A stretch of DNA of 64,000 nt from Mycogone perniciosa (lineage: Eukaryota > Ascomycota > Sordariomycetes > Hypocreales > Hypocreaceae), in NCBI GenBank assembly GCA_025331125.1, contig JAOALB010000139.1:1-64000 (forward strand), in the 5' to 3' direction. Every line of letters begins with the position of its first letter. Within the stretch, counting starts at the first letter, position 1. The notes beneath the pieces are model-generated. The model was not told the DNA's origin. It searched no databases and saw nothing but the letters and a program-made list of their open reading frames with translations. Shown one piece after another: positions 51,353 to 61,643 of the stretch. The translations under genes were made by a program, and so were the position numbers.

Positions 51353-52070
51353 GATGAGTGACCAAGAAACCAGATAGAGAAAGATGCGTCTAATTTTGGT
51401 ACATGGAAATTAAGTCGAATGAAGAACTAACGTGGTCTAGCTAAGGGGAGGGATTGTTTAAAGTGTTCGCAGAGAATATATGGGTTTTGTCATAAGATAG
51501 ATACCATGTTGCGTATACTCAATAGAACCATGCCTTCTGTAATTACGGCACTAGGATTATCACACCAGCTGAGTCCTTACGTGCCCGTGTACAAATTATT
51601 AGCGTAAGTGTTTACTGAATGCTGGCATACGCACGCGTCAGATCTCACATATTCGTCATGATCGTTCGAAGAGCAACGCCACACCTTCAAAGGAGAAATA
51701 CAACATTGATAAACACGTTTCTTATGCGTAAATTGATTGAAATATGCCACAGTATATGTGCAATAATCATTTATCGCACTTTATAGGGTTCTTTTAGTGA
51801 TTGTATTGGTAAGGTTGGACTGATGGATCAAGGCTGACTGGGCCATGAATAATACACCTACTACTAGTATGGAGTGAGTACACTGTACTCCGTAAAAGTT
51901 GGGTAAAGCCATGAATAATCTTGGGACACCAACTGGTCCGTAAAGAACACCAAAACCTCGTTTCACGGCACATTGCGTGTACCACTGCGTATTCCAGTAT
52001 AAGCAAACACCTCAAGTTTATACTTTCTCCCTCAAGTTGTTTGGTAATCACGCTGCCAGCATCTCCAATC
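51353..52070. promoter_or_regulatory. Divergent promoter region between NAD(P)-binding protein and metallo-hydrolase
   Basis: A 718-bp region shared by two outward-facing genes. It holds one TACTCCGTA (51886-51894). No other site can be named. Confidence 0.4.
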
Positions 52071-53506
52071 ATGTCGGCACCATACATTGTGTCTGTGAAT
52101 AAAGTGGCTAATAGTCCAGCACCTGAAGGTGCTGCTGGAAAGGCACACCACCACAAGAATGGAAAGAAAATCTTCCATAACCCATGGCCGAGCTGGCAAG
52201 ATGTCGATCCAGAAGCTGTGAAAGCGCATCTCATGCAGTGAGCACATAATTCCGGCACCAATTTTGACAGCAGCGCAGCATTCTGACAATCTTCAAGGCG
52301 AAATTGGCTCGCCACATGGACTCAGTGAGTTTAACGAGTGAGGCCACTGAAAGCTGAGCTAACAGGACCTACCAATATAGCCCTTCAGCGTCCGAGGCAA
52401 AGGTATGGCCAACTGCACTTCACATTGATCAAAAGGAGTGTGTCTAACCAGAGATAATTTTATCCTTCCATTTGTAGATTCCAGTTCTAAAACCGGCATT
52501 CTTCACTGAAAGATTAGGCAAAGACGCTTCAAACCTTCGAGCGACATGGCTTGGACACGCGTGTTACTTGGTGGAATTTCCATCAGGTTTGCGCGCCCTC
52601 TTTGATCCTGTCATGACAGATCGCTGCTCGCCTTCATCTTGGATGGGGCCAAAACGATTCACCAGTTCTCCATGCCATATAAAAGACCTCCCAATTGTGG
52701 ATGTTGTGGTCATCTCGCACAACCACTATGATCATGTAAGAAAGACCATGTTTCCTGCTAATACTCTACTGCGCGCTGATCAATTTTGCTCATAGTTAAG
52801 CCACCCGACCATCATGGAGATCCACAAACTCCACCCCAAAGCACACTTCTTTGTGCCTCTCGGGAATGAGGCCTGGGTTCGGTCTTGTGGCATTAAGAAT
52901 GTCACGGAGCTAGACTGGTGGGAGGAGGCCGATATTGTTTTGACCCCAGAAAACACTCAGAATGGCGAAAAAAAGACCATCTCGAGTCGTATTTCGTGTT
53001 TTCCAGCGCAGCACACCAGTAGCCGTACGCCATTTGACACGAACAAAACTCTGTGGGCATCATGGGGTGTCAAGTCATCGTCCACTTCAGCTGATGCTGC
53101 ATCTGTGTACTTTGCTGGCGATACTGGATATCGCTCAGTCCCTACTCTCCAAAGCCAGGAGGACGACTGGGCGGAAGAGTATGCAGACCGACCTGTATGC
53201 CCGGCCTTTGCGCAAATTGGAAAGCTGTACGGTCCTTTCTCGCTTGGTCTGTTGCCAATCGGCGCATATGAGCCCCGAGCTTTGATGGCGCCGATTCACG
53301 CGAATCCCCGGGATGCCGTGGAGATCTTCAGGGACACGGGTTGCAAGCGGGCATTGGCGATGCATTGGGGTACTTGGGTCCTTGGTGATGAAGATGTGAG
53401 AGATCCCCCGCGAAAGTTGGCCAAGGCACTGGCTGTAAGAGGACTTCCTGAGACAGGGGTCTTTGACGTCTGTGATGCTGGAGAGAGTGTTTTGATACCA
53501 GTGTGA
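52071..53506 (+). CDS. NAPE-PLD-like metallo-beta-lactamase-fold hydrolase
   Basis: Five exons were reconstructed: 52071-52237, 52298-52324, 52381-52402, 52478-52735 and 52796-53506 (394 aa). All introns are GT...AG of 56-75 nt, and the phases agree throughout. Exon 2 (27 nt) and exon 3 (22 nt) are tiny and are the least certain part. The zinc motif HxHxDH appears as ISHNHYDH at residues 151-158, with later ligand candidates in PAQHTSSR, FAGDTGYR and AMHWGTW. TWLGHACYLVEFPSG and VPLGNEAWVRSCGI match the N-acyl-phosphatidylethanolamine phospholipase D group and its UlaG-like relatives. It probably hydrolyses a phosphodiester or amide. Its part in the cluster is unknown. Confidence 0.8.
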
Positions 53507-53771
53507 AGATTTGTGGTATGGGTTATTGGGGATCTAGGTGTATGTGATGATGCGAGGTCTGCCACTTTTGTTTTAAAACTAATAGCCGTTAATTTGATGT
53601 CTATAATAACTGCCAAATATGCTTAATGTGAGGTTTTCTCTATTCCAAACTGTCATGTAATCCATCATATCTCCATCAGAATGTCTTATCCATGCAAGGT
53701 CTTGGAACTTTTCCTTAAACGCGGCATTCCCAGCATCCAATAAACAAATAGAAGGGCCAGAAATTCTTGTA
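53507..53771. terminator. Short convergent 3' region
   Basis: 265 bp between the converging ends of the metallo-hydrolase and the ABC1 kinase genes. It should hold both polyadenylation sites. No gene is present. Confidence 0.3.
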
Positions 53772-55763
53772 CTAATCTACAGTAACGCCCAATAGTCCAG
53801 CAACAGCATCCTTCATCTCCTTCATTTGCCGATCCTCGGCCTCCTTCAACTCCTCCTCAAAGCCGCTCCCGTAGCCAAAGTATTGCCTAATCTGACTCCA
53901 CAAGAACACCATGTCGAGCGTCAAAAGTGTGACTCGCGTTGATAGAGCCTGCTTAAACGTTGTTCGCACTCCCCCGTCATTATTCACGGCGCGCACCGCA
54001 CACAGACCGATGAGCTTGATGCGGTTGACAGGCGATCCCAGGAACCTGTTGTTGCCCTGAACGATGGAGATGTTACGCTCAAGGAAGACGATTTCGCGCG
54101 GAAACAGCTTTTCGTCACCGAGATAGGCGGCGGCTTCGTCAATCATACGTTGCTTCCGCTCTTCTGGCGTTTCCTTGGTGCGCTTCCATTCAGCTTCGTC
54201 ACTCTCGGCCTGCGAGGGACTCTTGTAGGGACGCATCAGGGATGCATCCGCCCAGGCATTGGCGTTCTTCATGCCCCATTCAGTTGAGACCTCCTGGAGC
54301 AACGCATCATCACCAGTAACGAGAGCCTTCCAGAACCGCGCGTACTGCCTGCGCATCTTGTCCGACATCGTCACATACAGCCCGTGATCGAGAAGAACCA
54401 CCTGCGGCTTGCCAGAGCCATTGGGCTGACGGCGGATGAGAATGTTTCCGGGATGTGGATCGCAGTGCACAAAGCCCCAGACGAACATCTGGGTAGAGAA
54501 AAGTTCAATGGCAGTCTGCATGATATCGTTGAGGCGGAGGCCCAGGCCAGGAGTCTGAGAGGCCTTGCTGGTGGCAGTTGAGGCTATTGATGACGGCTTA
54601 TATGGCGCTGTGATTGCGTCTTTCTCCCAAAGTTGCACTCCGTCAATCCACTCCGTCGTCAGGACACGCTTTGATGACAGCTCATGGTACACCTTCGGGA
54701 TGTAAACGCGATCTCGAAGCGACGGATCTGAAGCGATCAGAGATGCTGTTCTCTCAGCATTGTTTGCCTCGTGCTCGAAGTCTGTCTCCTGCATGACGCG
54801 ATCCGCAACATACTCGCCCAGATCCCCGAAAGGCAGACCCGTTGCCCAAGCCGTGTAGTCAGTCATCAACTTCATAGACCACAGGTCCCATGACACATGT
54901 TTGGCAATCTGTCGCCTTTGCACCTTGACAGCTACTTCACGGCCATCAGCCAGACGTGCAAAATGCACCTGTGCGATAGACGCTGAAGCTCGGGGCACCT
55001 GTTCAAAGGTGGCTATAGTATTGTCGCCATCGCCAGGACTGTCAGCGGCGCCAGCACCAAATACCTCCTCTACACTTCGACCGAAATCCTCTTTGATGAC
55101 CTTTTGGACCTCTGACCACGAGCCATGGGGCGCATCGTCAAACATCTCGCCAAACATGCGCTGATATTCTTCAGGCAAAACACCGCCCTGCATGGCGACA
55201 GCCTGGCCGGCCTTTAAGTACAGGCCTCCGTTATGCTTGAGCATTGTGCACACGCGCTGGGCATTGCGATTGTGAATATCTTCGTCTCGGTGTCGCGAAA
55301 GCAAACAATCGCGACCAAAATGCAGCTTGTAATCGAGTCCAACACGCGCCAACACGCCATAGGCGATGGTCGTGCGCAGCAAGACGCCGCCCAAGACATA
55401 CTTGTCGAAGAGGTAATCGCAGATGCAGAGCTCGCCGAAGAGAATGAGCGCTTTCCAATGCCATTTCAACTTCGATTTGGGCTTGGTCTGCTTCTTCGTG
55501 TCTTTCGCTGTGTCATCGCTGTTACCGTTCTTGTCGTCGGTATTCTGATCGCTTGTAGGTGCTATTGTGGCACTGGTAGAAACGCTGCTATAGCGACGTC
55601 TGAGGGAGATGGCGAGGCCGTGAGGACTCTGGGAGGCGAGCGCCCGCGATGCTCGTGATCGCAACAATGGTTGGAGCAACAAGGCTGTGTTTCTGATCTG
55701 AGACTGACCATACGTTGAGCTGGCCAGCCCATTGGCCCTACGAAGTAGATGGACGGTTCTCAT
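53772..55763 (-). CDS. ABC1/COQ8-family atypical protein kinase, mitochondrial
   Basis: A single uninterrupted ORF of 663 aa. The N-terminus (about 60 residues) is rich in Arg, Ser, Ala and Leu with no acidic residue, like a mitochondrial leader. A hydrophobic, probably membrane-spanning stretch lies at about 105-140. Family motifs follow: KAGQ (184-187), ASASIAQVH in place of the glycine loop, AVKVQ with the ATP lysine, TDFEHEANNAER, FVHCDPHPGNIL (catalytic loop, near 434) and LLDHGLY in place of DFG. Relatives act on or regulate coenzyme Q and mitochondrial lipid balance (yeast Mcp2/Cqd-type or Coq8-type). It lies between cluster genes, so it is either a bystander or a recruited protective copy. 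Lack of introns sets it apart from all tailoring genes around it. Confidence 0.85.
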   Translation of the reverse strand: MRTVHLLRRANGLASSTYGQSQIRNTALLLQPLLRSRASRALASQSPHGLAISLRRRYSSVSTSATIAPTSDQNTDDKNGNSDDTAKDTKKQTKPKSKLKWHWKALILFGELCICDYLFDKYVLGGVLLRTTIAYGVLARVGLDYKLHFGRDCLLSRHRDEDIHNRNAQRVCTMLKHNGGLYLKAGQAVAMQGGVLPEEYQRMFGEMFDDAPHGSWSEVQKVIKEDFGRSVEEVFGAGAADSPGDGDNTIATFEQVPRASASIAQVHFARLADGREVAVKVQRRQIAKHVSWDLWSMKLMTDYTAWATGLPFGDLGEYVADRVMQETDFEHEANNAERTASLIASDPSLRDRVYIPKVYHELSSKRVLTTEWIDGVQLWEKDAITAPYKPSSIASTATSKASQTPGLGLRLNDIMQTAIELFSTQMFVWGFVHCDPHPGNILIRRQPNGSGKPQVVLLDHGLYVTMSDKMRRQYARFWKALVTGDDALLQEVSTEWGMKNANAWADASLMRPYKSPSQAESDEAEWKRTKETPEERKQRMIDEAAAYLGDEKLFPREIVFLERNISIVQGNNRFLGSPVNRIKLIGLCAVRAVNNDGGVRTTFKQALSTRVTLLTLDMVFLWSQIRQYFGYGSGFEEELKEAEDRQMKEMKDAVAGLLGVTVD

Positions 55764-56580
55764 CGCAAAACCATGGGAGGGTTCCGTGCCTTGCGATCAA
55801 GGCAGAGTGGGAATTTGTGCGATTTACTCTGTACTAGGTCAGAAGACAAGGAGGGCCTAAATCTTTCTGTTTCGCGTCTGGGGGAAATATCTTCGCAAGG
55901 ATTACGTGCAGCGTGCGTGCTGCCTTGTGGTGAATAGTGAACAAATCGCCCAGGGAGTGGCTAATAATTCGAGACCCTGATATTGCTTACAAGAACAAAG
56001 TGTGGGACTTACATGCAGATGCACCAACAGCTCCTCCAAGATAAGCCCCGTTATTCAAAAATGTCATACTACGAAGTACTCCGTAGTCGAGAATGAATTA
56101 CGGACAATAGAAAGTCAGCCCTTAGGTAACATCTTCCAGGGTACTCAGAATAAGCTAGGGCTAAGCAGGGGGGCGGCTTAGAGCAAGGTGGTTTCACATG
56201 GACACCGTCAAAAGTTGGATCAGCATCCTGGCTCTTTTCCGCAGAGATAGTAACATCACTAGAACTCAATAAGTATTAGTCAGTGGATCAGTTCTTCCCC
56301 AGACATTGTTCGATGCGGGACAATGATAATAGTTTATTTTACGAGTATAGAAGAGTAGGTATTGGGAAATTGTTCAAAAATGTTTGATGGAGTGTTGGCC
56401 GTCTTTATGCACTCAGCACCAAGCATCAGGCATTATTGCTGAATCATTATCATTATCGTGAGAAATATCAAAGCTTTGCGCAAAGCTCTTTCTTGTACCA
56501 GCTCTCAGAAAGAAGAAAGAAGCTGTTGGTTTGCAATCCTAGCACTTAGTGATTTTACAACATCGCTCAGAATCTTAATC
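55764..56580. promoter_or_regulatory. Divergent promoter region between ABC1 kinase and acyl ligase
   Basis: 817 bp between outward-facing genes. It contains the 16-bp repeat TACGAAGTACTCCGTA (56070-56085). No gene is supported here. Confidence 0.4.
56070..56085. repeat. 16-bp repeat TACGAAGTACTCCGTA, copy 2
   Basis: Identical to 13859-13874, 42 kb away, and located in the divergent promoter of the ABC1 kinase and the acyl ligase. Confidence 0.55.
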
Positions 56581-58601
56581 ATGATCTTCGAAACCCCCCC
56601 TCGCATCCCTAAGCTTCCATTCCAGCCTCCAGACACCGTCCCAATTCATGACTTTCTCTTCGGTGAGGGAGATCAATATGGACGACATCCAAAGGCGGAC
56701 TCAAAGCCACCATTCACCGATGGCCTCACTGGTAAAACCTACTCGGTATTTGAAGTGGCAGAGCGCTTCGAGGCTCTTGCTCGCGCTCTCGCCCAGGAGC
56801 TCGGATGGGAAGTCAATACAGGGGGTGAGATGGATAAAGTCATAGCCTTCTATTCTCTAAACACTGTAAGGTTAATTCCCTTCATTGCTCTGACTCCTTC
56901 TGACGGGAAAATCAGGTAGACACCTTGACTGTCTCGTGGGCGGCTCATCGTCTCAACGGTGTATCATGTCCAATCAGCCCAGCTTATACTACCGAGCAAG
57001 TGGCGAATCAGTTGAGCTTTGCCGGTTGCAAAGCAATATTCACGAGCGCGCCATTCATCGAGGCCGCACTCGAGGCAGCCGCCACCGCAGGCATCTCTAG
57101 AAACCATGTCTATGTGCTGGAAGTCCCGCCGAAAGCTGCGAAAGGAATGACACCACCCGAGGACCTGAAAACAGTCGACCACTTAATCCAAGCGGGAAAG
57201 AATTTGGCATCCCTTCCAGAAATAAAATGGACAAAGGGGCAGGGTGCGCAACAGACAGCGTTTCTCTGCTCATCCAGTGGCACTTCGGGCCTTCCGGTGA
57301 GTTCATACAGCCATAGGTTTATTCCAAGAAGCTCACAGCTGTGATATAGAAAAGCGTAAAAGTTACGCACAGGAACGTGATTTCTAATGTCCTTCAATTC
57401 AACACCCTCCAGAGTATCAATGAGCGAAATGGGCCGGAGTTTGTGCTCGGGGTACTACCACAGAGCCATGCTTTCGCTTTAATCGGCACAGCTCATATGA
57501 GCATTTACAGAGGCGACGGCATCATTATACTACAGTCATTCGACATCCACGACCTGTTACAGTCAATTCAACAGTACCACATTGGCACACTATGGATGGT
57601 ATGGCTCAGCTGATGAGATGTGAAGTTGAGACTCCGTTATCTAACACGGGCTTATAGATTCCTCCATTCATCGTGGCCATGATCAATGCAGCCATCATTG
57701 TTCGCAAATACGACTTGAGTAGCGTCAAAAACATCTTGGTTGGAGCAGCAGCTCTCACCAAAGAGACGCTCGCACAATTTAGCGAATTGCTGCCAAACCG
57801 TAACTTCATCCAAGGCTACGGTCTTACCGAGGCCACATGCATCATTTCTGCCACAGATAGTGACGATGTCATGTTCGGCTCGTGTGGTTACCTGCTGCCA
57901 GGCATCGAAGCTCGCCTTATTGATGCGAATGGTAAGGAGGTTGAGGAGTATGACGTCCCGGGCGAGATGCAGGTCCGAAGCCCCAGCATAACCCCGGGCT
58001 ACTTGAAGAATGAAGAGGCGATGAAGGAAATGCTCACTGAGGATAGCTGGCTACGCACTGGCGATCTAATCGAGATGAGGAAGAGCGCCCAAGGGAACAC
58101 TCATCTATTTATTGTAGACCGAATTAAAGAACTTATCAAGGTCAACGTGAGTGGGACACCAAAGGCTCTAGATGAATTGAAGCTAACCACACAATGCATC
58201 AATAGGGAATGCAAGTTGCTCCCGCAGAGCTGCAGGGCTATCTACTTCAACACCCAGCCGTAGGTGATGTCGCGGTTATCCCTGTTCCCAACAAATATGC
58301 TGGCGAACTGCCACGTGCATACATCATCAGGTCAGAAGCTTCAAGGGACCAGACTGAAAATGCCGTGAAGAAAGAGCTGCATGCCTACATTGATGAACAC
58401 TTCCCTGCATATAAGCGGCTTGCCGGTGGCATCGAGTTTATGGATGCATTTCCCAAAACCGCCAGTGGCAAGATCCAGCGGGGTGTACTGAAGGATGTGG
58501 CCAAGGCATCAGTTGAAGCCAGCAAGAAGGCAGTAGAGGACATCAAAGCTGGTAATATAGTGGTAGAGGTCTATGAGTTTGACTCTGACAATGATGAATG
58601 A
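56581..58601 (+). CDS. AMP-dependent acyl-CoA synthetase/ligase (4-coumarate-CoA-ligase-like)
   Basis: Five exons were reconstructed: 56581-56865, 56916-57296, 57350-57598, 57658-58146 and 58206-58601 (599 aa). Introns are 50-59 nt, all phase 0 and GT...AG. Motifs in order: SSSGTSGLP|K P-loop (about 213-223, split by intron 2), YGLTEATC (about 358), RTGDLIEM (about 437), KELIKVNGMQVAPAE (about 465) and the lysine motif PKTASGKIQR (about 551). It forms an acyl-adenylate and then a thioester. No SKL-type peroxisomal tail is present (it ends SDNDE). Lying beside an HR-type PKS and an NRPS with a broken loading A domain, it is the best candidate to hand the fatty or polyketide chain to T0 or to CoA; the substrate is inferred. 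Confidence 0.85.
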
Positions 58602-59799
58602 GTATGGGGGAATTGGGCTATTAGTGTAGATTCTGACGGCAATAAATCTTGATGAAATACAGTAGAGTTTTTAAGATTCACCTTCCGCTGAAGACCCCAA
58701 ATACAGTGACTAGAAGAAAATGAACACAATGACGCACTACTCGTGGCCAGAGAATTGATAGTAGTCAATACTGTCGATTGAAAGTGCTACGCTTTGAGAA
58801 TCATCACTTTCACGGGAAAACGACACAGCACAGTGAATCTCACCTATTACTCGATGGTACCTGATCCAACATCAAAATCTTTAAGTGATTGTCCAAGATC
58901 GAATCTAACAGCCAGGTCATCAGTGATCGAACGGGCTACCCCAGTCGTGCCAATTCTACAAGTAGACCACGCAAATCACTTCAGCCGTCACCAATTTAAA
59001 AAAACGCGATATGGTGTACAATTTCCGCAATAGACCCATATTGAAGTGTCCAATTTTAGATCAATGCTTTGGCCAAGGGGCCAATCCGCAAAAATAGAGA
59101 TAACCCTAACCCTCGCAAAGAATGAGGCGTGGCTTATTACCACATCCATTAGCTCATGATCCTCTGACGAGATCTGGACGAGTAAGCATCCTACAGCCAG
59201 CTACGGGCCACGACTTGCTCACTATCCAAATGCTATTGATTCATACACCTCCCTCCATGAGTTTAGTACACCACAGGGATCACACACAGAGCGGGAAATG
59301 TGTGTAATCCTAAAATCTCATACGTGAGTTATGATGCAAGTGTTATGTTCGCACAAAGATTTGGCAAAAATATGCTTCAATAGCAAAATAAACGGCAAAA
59401 AGTCCAGTTTAATATTAATTCAAATAGCGTGCTATAGTAGTAATCAAGTGTGTAATATTGAGCAAGTGCTTTGGCTTTAATTTTGGTAGAAAATGTGATA
59501 TTTCAGCAAGTGAAATACAGAGCAGTGCTGTCGAGCTATTTGTAACATGCCAACGTTTGTGATCCTTACAGCATGTACTAAGCAAGGAGAGAAATAGATA
59601 CGGAGGCAGATAGGATCAGCGAGTTTTGTGTGGGTGGCCTTGTGCAGTGGACCTTCAGCCCCAAGATCGAACAGCCATATCCATTGAGAGGAACAAACCT
59701 GGGCTGTTATATTGTTTCCACATCAATTTCTTCCCACTTAACGTTTTTTTGCCCCAACTTCGCTTTAGGCCTATACCACGGTCTTGGAATATCTTCAGA
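58602..59799. other. Intergenic region between acyl ligase and P450
   Basis: 1.2 kb that holds the ligase 3' end and the P450 promoter. It contains one reverse telomere-like 12-mer (59101-59112) and an AT-rich stretch near 59380-59470. No gene is seen. Confidence 0.4.
59101..59112 (-). repeat. Interstitial telomere-like motif (reverse orientation)
   Basis: TAACCCTAACCC is the exact reverse complement of the two copies near 50.25 kb. Confidence 0.55.
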
Positions 59800-61643
59800 A
59801 TGACCTCCACCAGACCACTGTTGGAGGGGCTGGGGTCCCGTGCTGGAGTAATCGTCATTGCACCTCTTGTTGCCATTCTAGCACTTGTATGTTCTCATTA
59901 TTAACTTATATGCTACCCAATGGCTAAAATGCATTTGTCTAGGTGCTAGGAATTGGTGTATATCGCGTGTTCTTTCACCCATTGGCCAAGTACCCCGGGC
60001 CTTTTCTCGCCAAGCTCACCAATCTTTATTCAGCCTACCATGCGTGGAAGGGTGATATCCATCTTGACATTTACGAATGCCACAAAAAATACGGTTGGTA
60101 ACCACTTCATCCAATGTGACGCGTTTTGGGATCGGGTTTGACATCCATTTAGGCGACCATGTTCGCTATGCTCCAAATCGGCTCATCCTCAACACTGAGC
60201 CAGGGTTGAGAGGTAAGAGCATGAATTCCCCGTCAATGTGGCCAAATCTCTAAACAGTTTCTTGCAAAGATATTTATGGCCATGGCTCAAAAGTCGTCAA
60301 ATTCAAGAATTACGAAGTCCTGTCTCGGCAGGCTGCAAACCTGTTGACTCTGCGAGACAAAACTTTGCATGCAAAACGACGAAGGGTTATTAGTCAGGCA
60401 TTTTCGGAGAACAGTTTGAGATTGTTTGAACCTAAGATGCTGTCAGGCGTTAATCGCTTCTGTGAAGTTCTTCGCAGCAATCAGGATGGGTCACCGATTT
60501 CAGCAGAGAAAGGTGGATGGTCAGGTCCTATTGATATGTCTCATGCCTGTAAGTTGAAATTGATCGCAGGCATCTGATACAGACACTGACTGTGACAGTC
60601 AATAATTTGGCATTTGATGTCATGACAGCAGTATCTTTCGACACTGATTTTGACACCATGCGCAATCCTGAATATCGATATGCAATGAAGGCCATTGAAG
60701 ACTCCAATGTTCGCCTTGGAGTGCTCTTGCAAGCACCGGAGTTGGCAATTGGTAATCTCGACAAGAAGCTGTTTCCCGATGCCCTCGTAGGACGTTATAG
60801 ATTTGTCAAGTTCATCCGCATGGTGTTGGGCAAACGTCTTGCAGCTTCGAAGACTACTTCAAGAGATATCTTCTCCTTCCTGCAGCAGTGCAAAGACCCC
60901 AACACCGGCAAGGAATTGACAACGGCGGAGCTAAGCACGGAGACAGCCACTTTCATCGTTGCAGGTATGTACAGGCCTTTACGGATAAACGCTAAAATAG
61001 TATCTAATGAACCACAGGAGCCGACACATCGTCCACCAGCATGGCTGCTGTTTCCCATTATCTGACGGGATCATCAAGTTGCTATCAGAGGGCGGCTAAA
61101 GAAGTTAGGGAAACTTTTTCTTCTGTTGATGAGATTTGTATGGGTCCAAAATTGAACTCGTGCGCTTTTCTCCGCGCCTGCATCGACGAAGCTCTGCGTC
61201 TCTCGCCTCCCGGTGGAAGTGCTCTGTGGCGTGAGGTCGAAAAAGGAGGCGCCATTATTGACGGTCAATTTATCCCAGAGACCTGCGAGGTAGGCGTTGG
61301 CATATACAGCATTCACCACAGCCCAGTCTACTATAATGATCCATTTTCCTACGCCCCAGAGAGGTGGTATCGGCCAGAAGCTCTGAAATCTGCGAGGGCC
61401 GAGTCCTCAAAACTGCCATACATGCCCTTCTCGGTTGGACCACGGAGTTGCGTCGGAAAACCTCTTGCCATTGCTCAGATCATGATTGTGTTTTCCAGGC
61501 TTCTCTGGGAATTCGACTTCCGACGAGCAGATAACGAACCTGGCTGGGAGGAGAAGGACTTGAAGCCAACGGAATACGTGCTGAAAGATCACTTGACAGC
61601 ATGGAAGGAGGGGCCAACGTTACGCTTTCGACCTCGATATTAA
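59800..61643 (+). CDS. Cytochrome P450 monooxygenase (microsomal)
   Basis: Six exons were reconstructed: 59800-59886, 59943-60093, 60153-60212, 60270-60548, 60599-60964 and 61018-61643 (522 aa). Introns are 50-59 nt, GT...AG, and each join restores family sequence (VAG|ADTSST in helix I; LR|DIYGHG). The N-terminus has a hydrophobic anchor (about 15-35) followed by the proline-rich HPLAKYPGPF. ExxR is EALR (about 371), PERW takes the PERF place, and the haem loop is FSVGPRSCVGKP with Cys near 458. It is an endoplasmic-reticulum monooxygenase using NADPH-P450 reductase. Its position between ligase and PKS suggests hydroxylation of the acyl chain or of a residue; the substrate is unknown. Confidence 0.88.
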
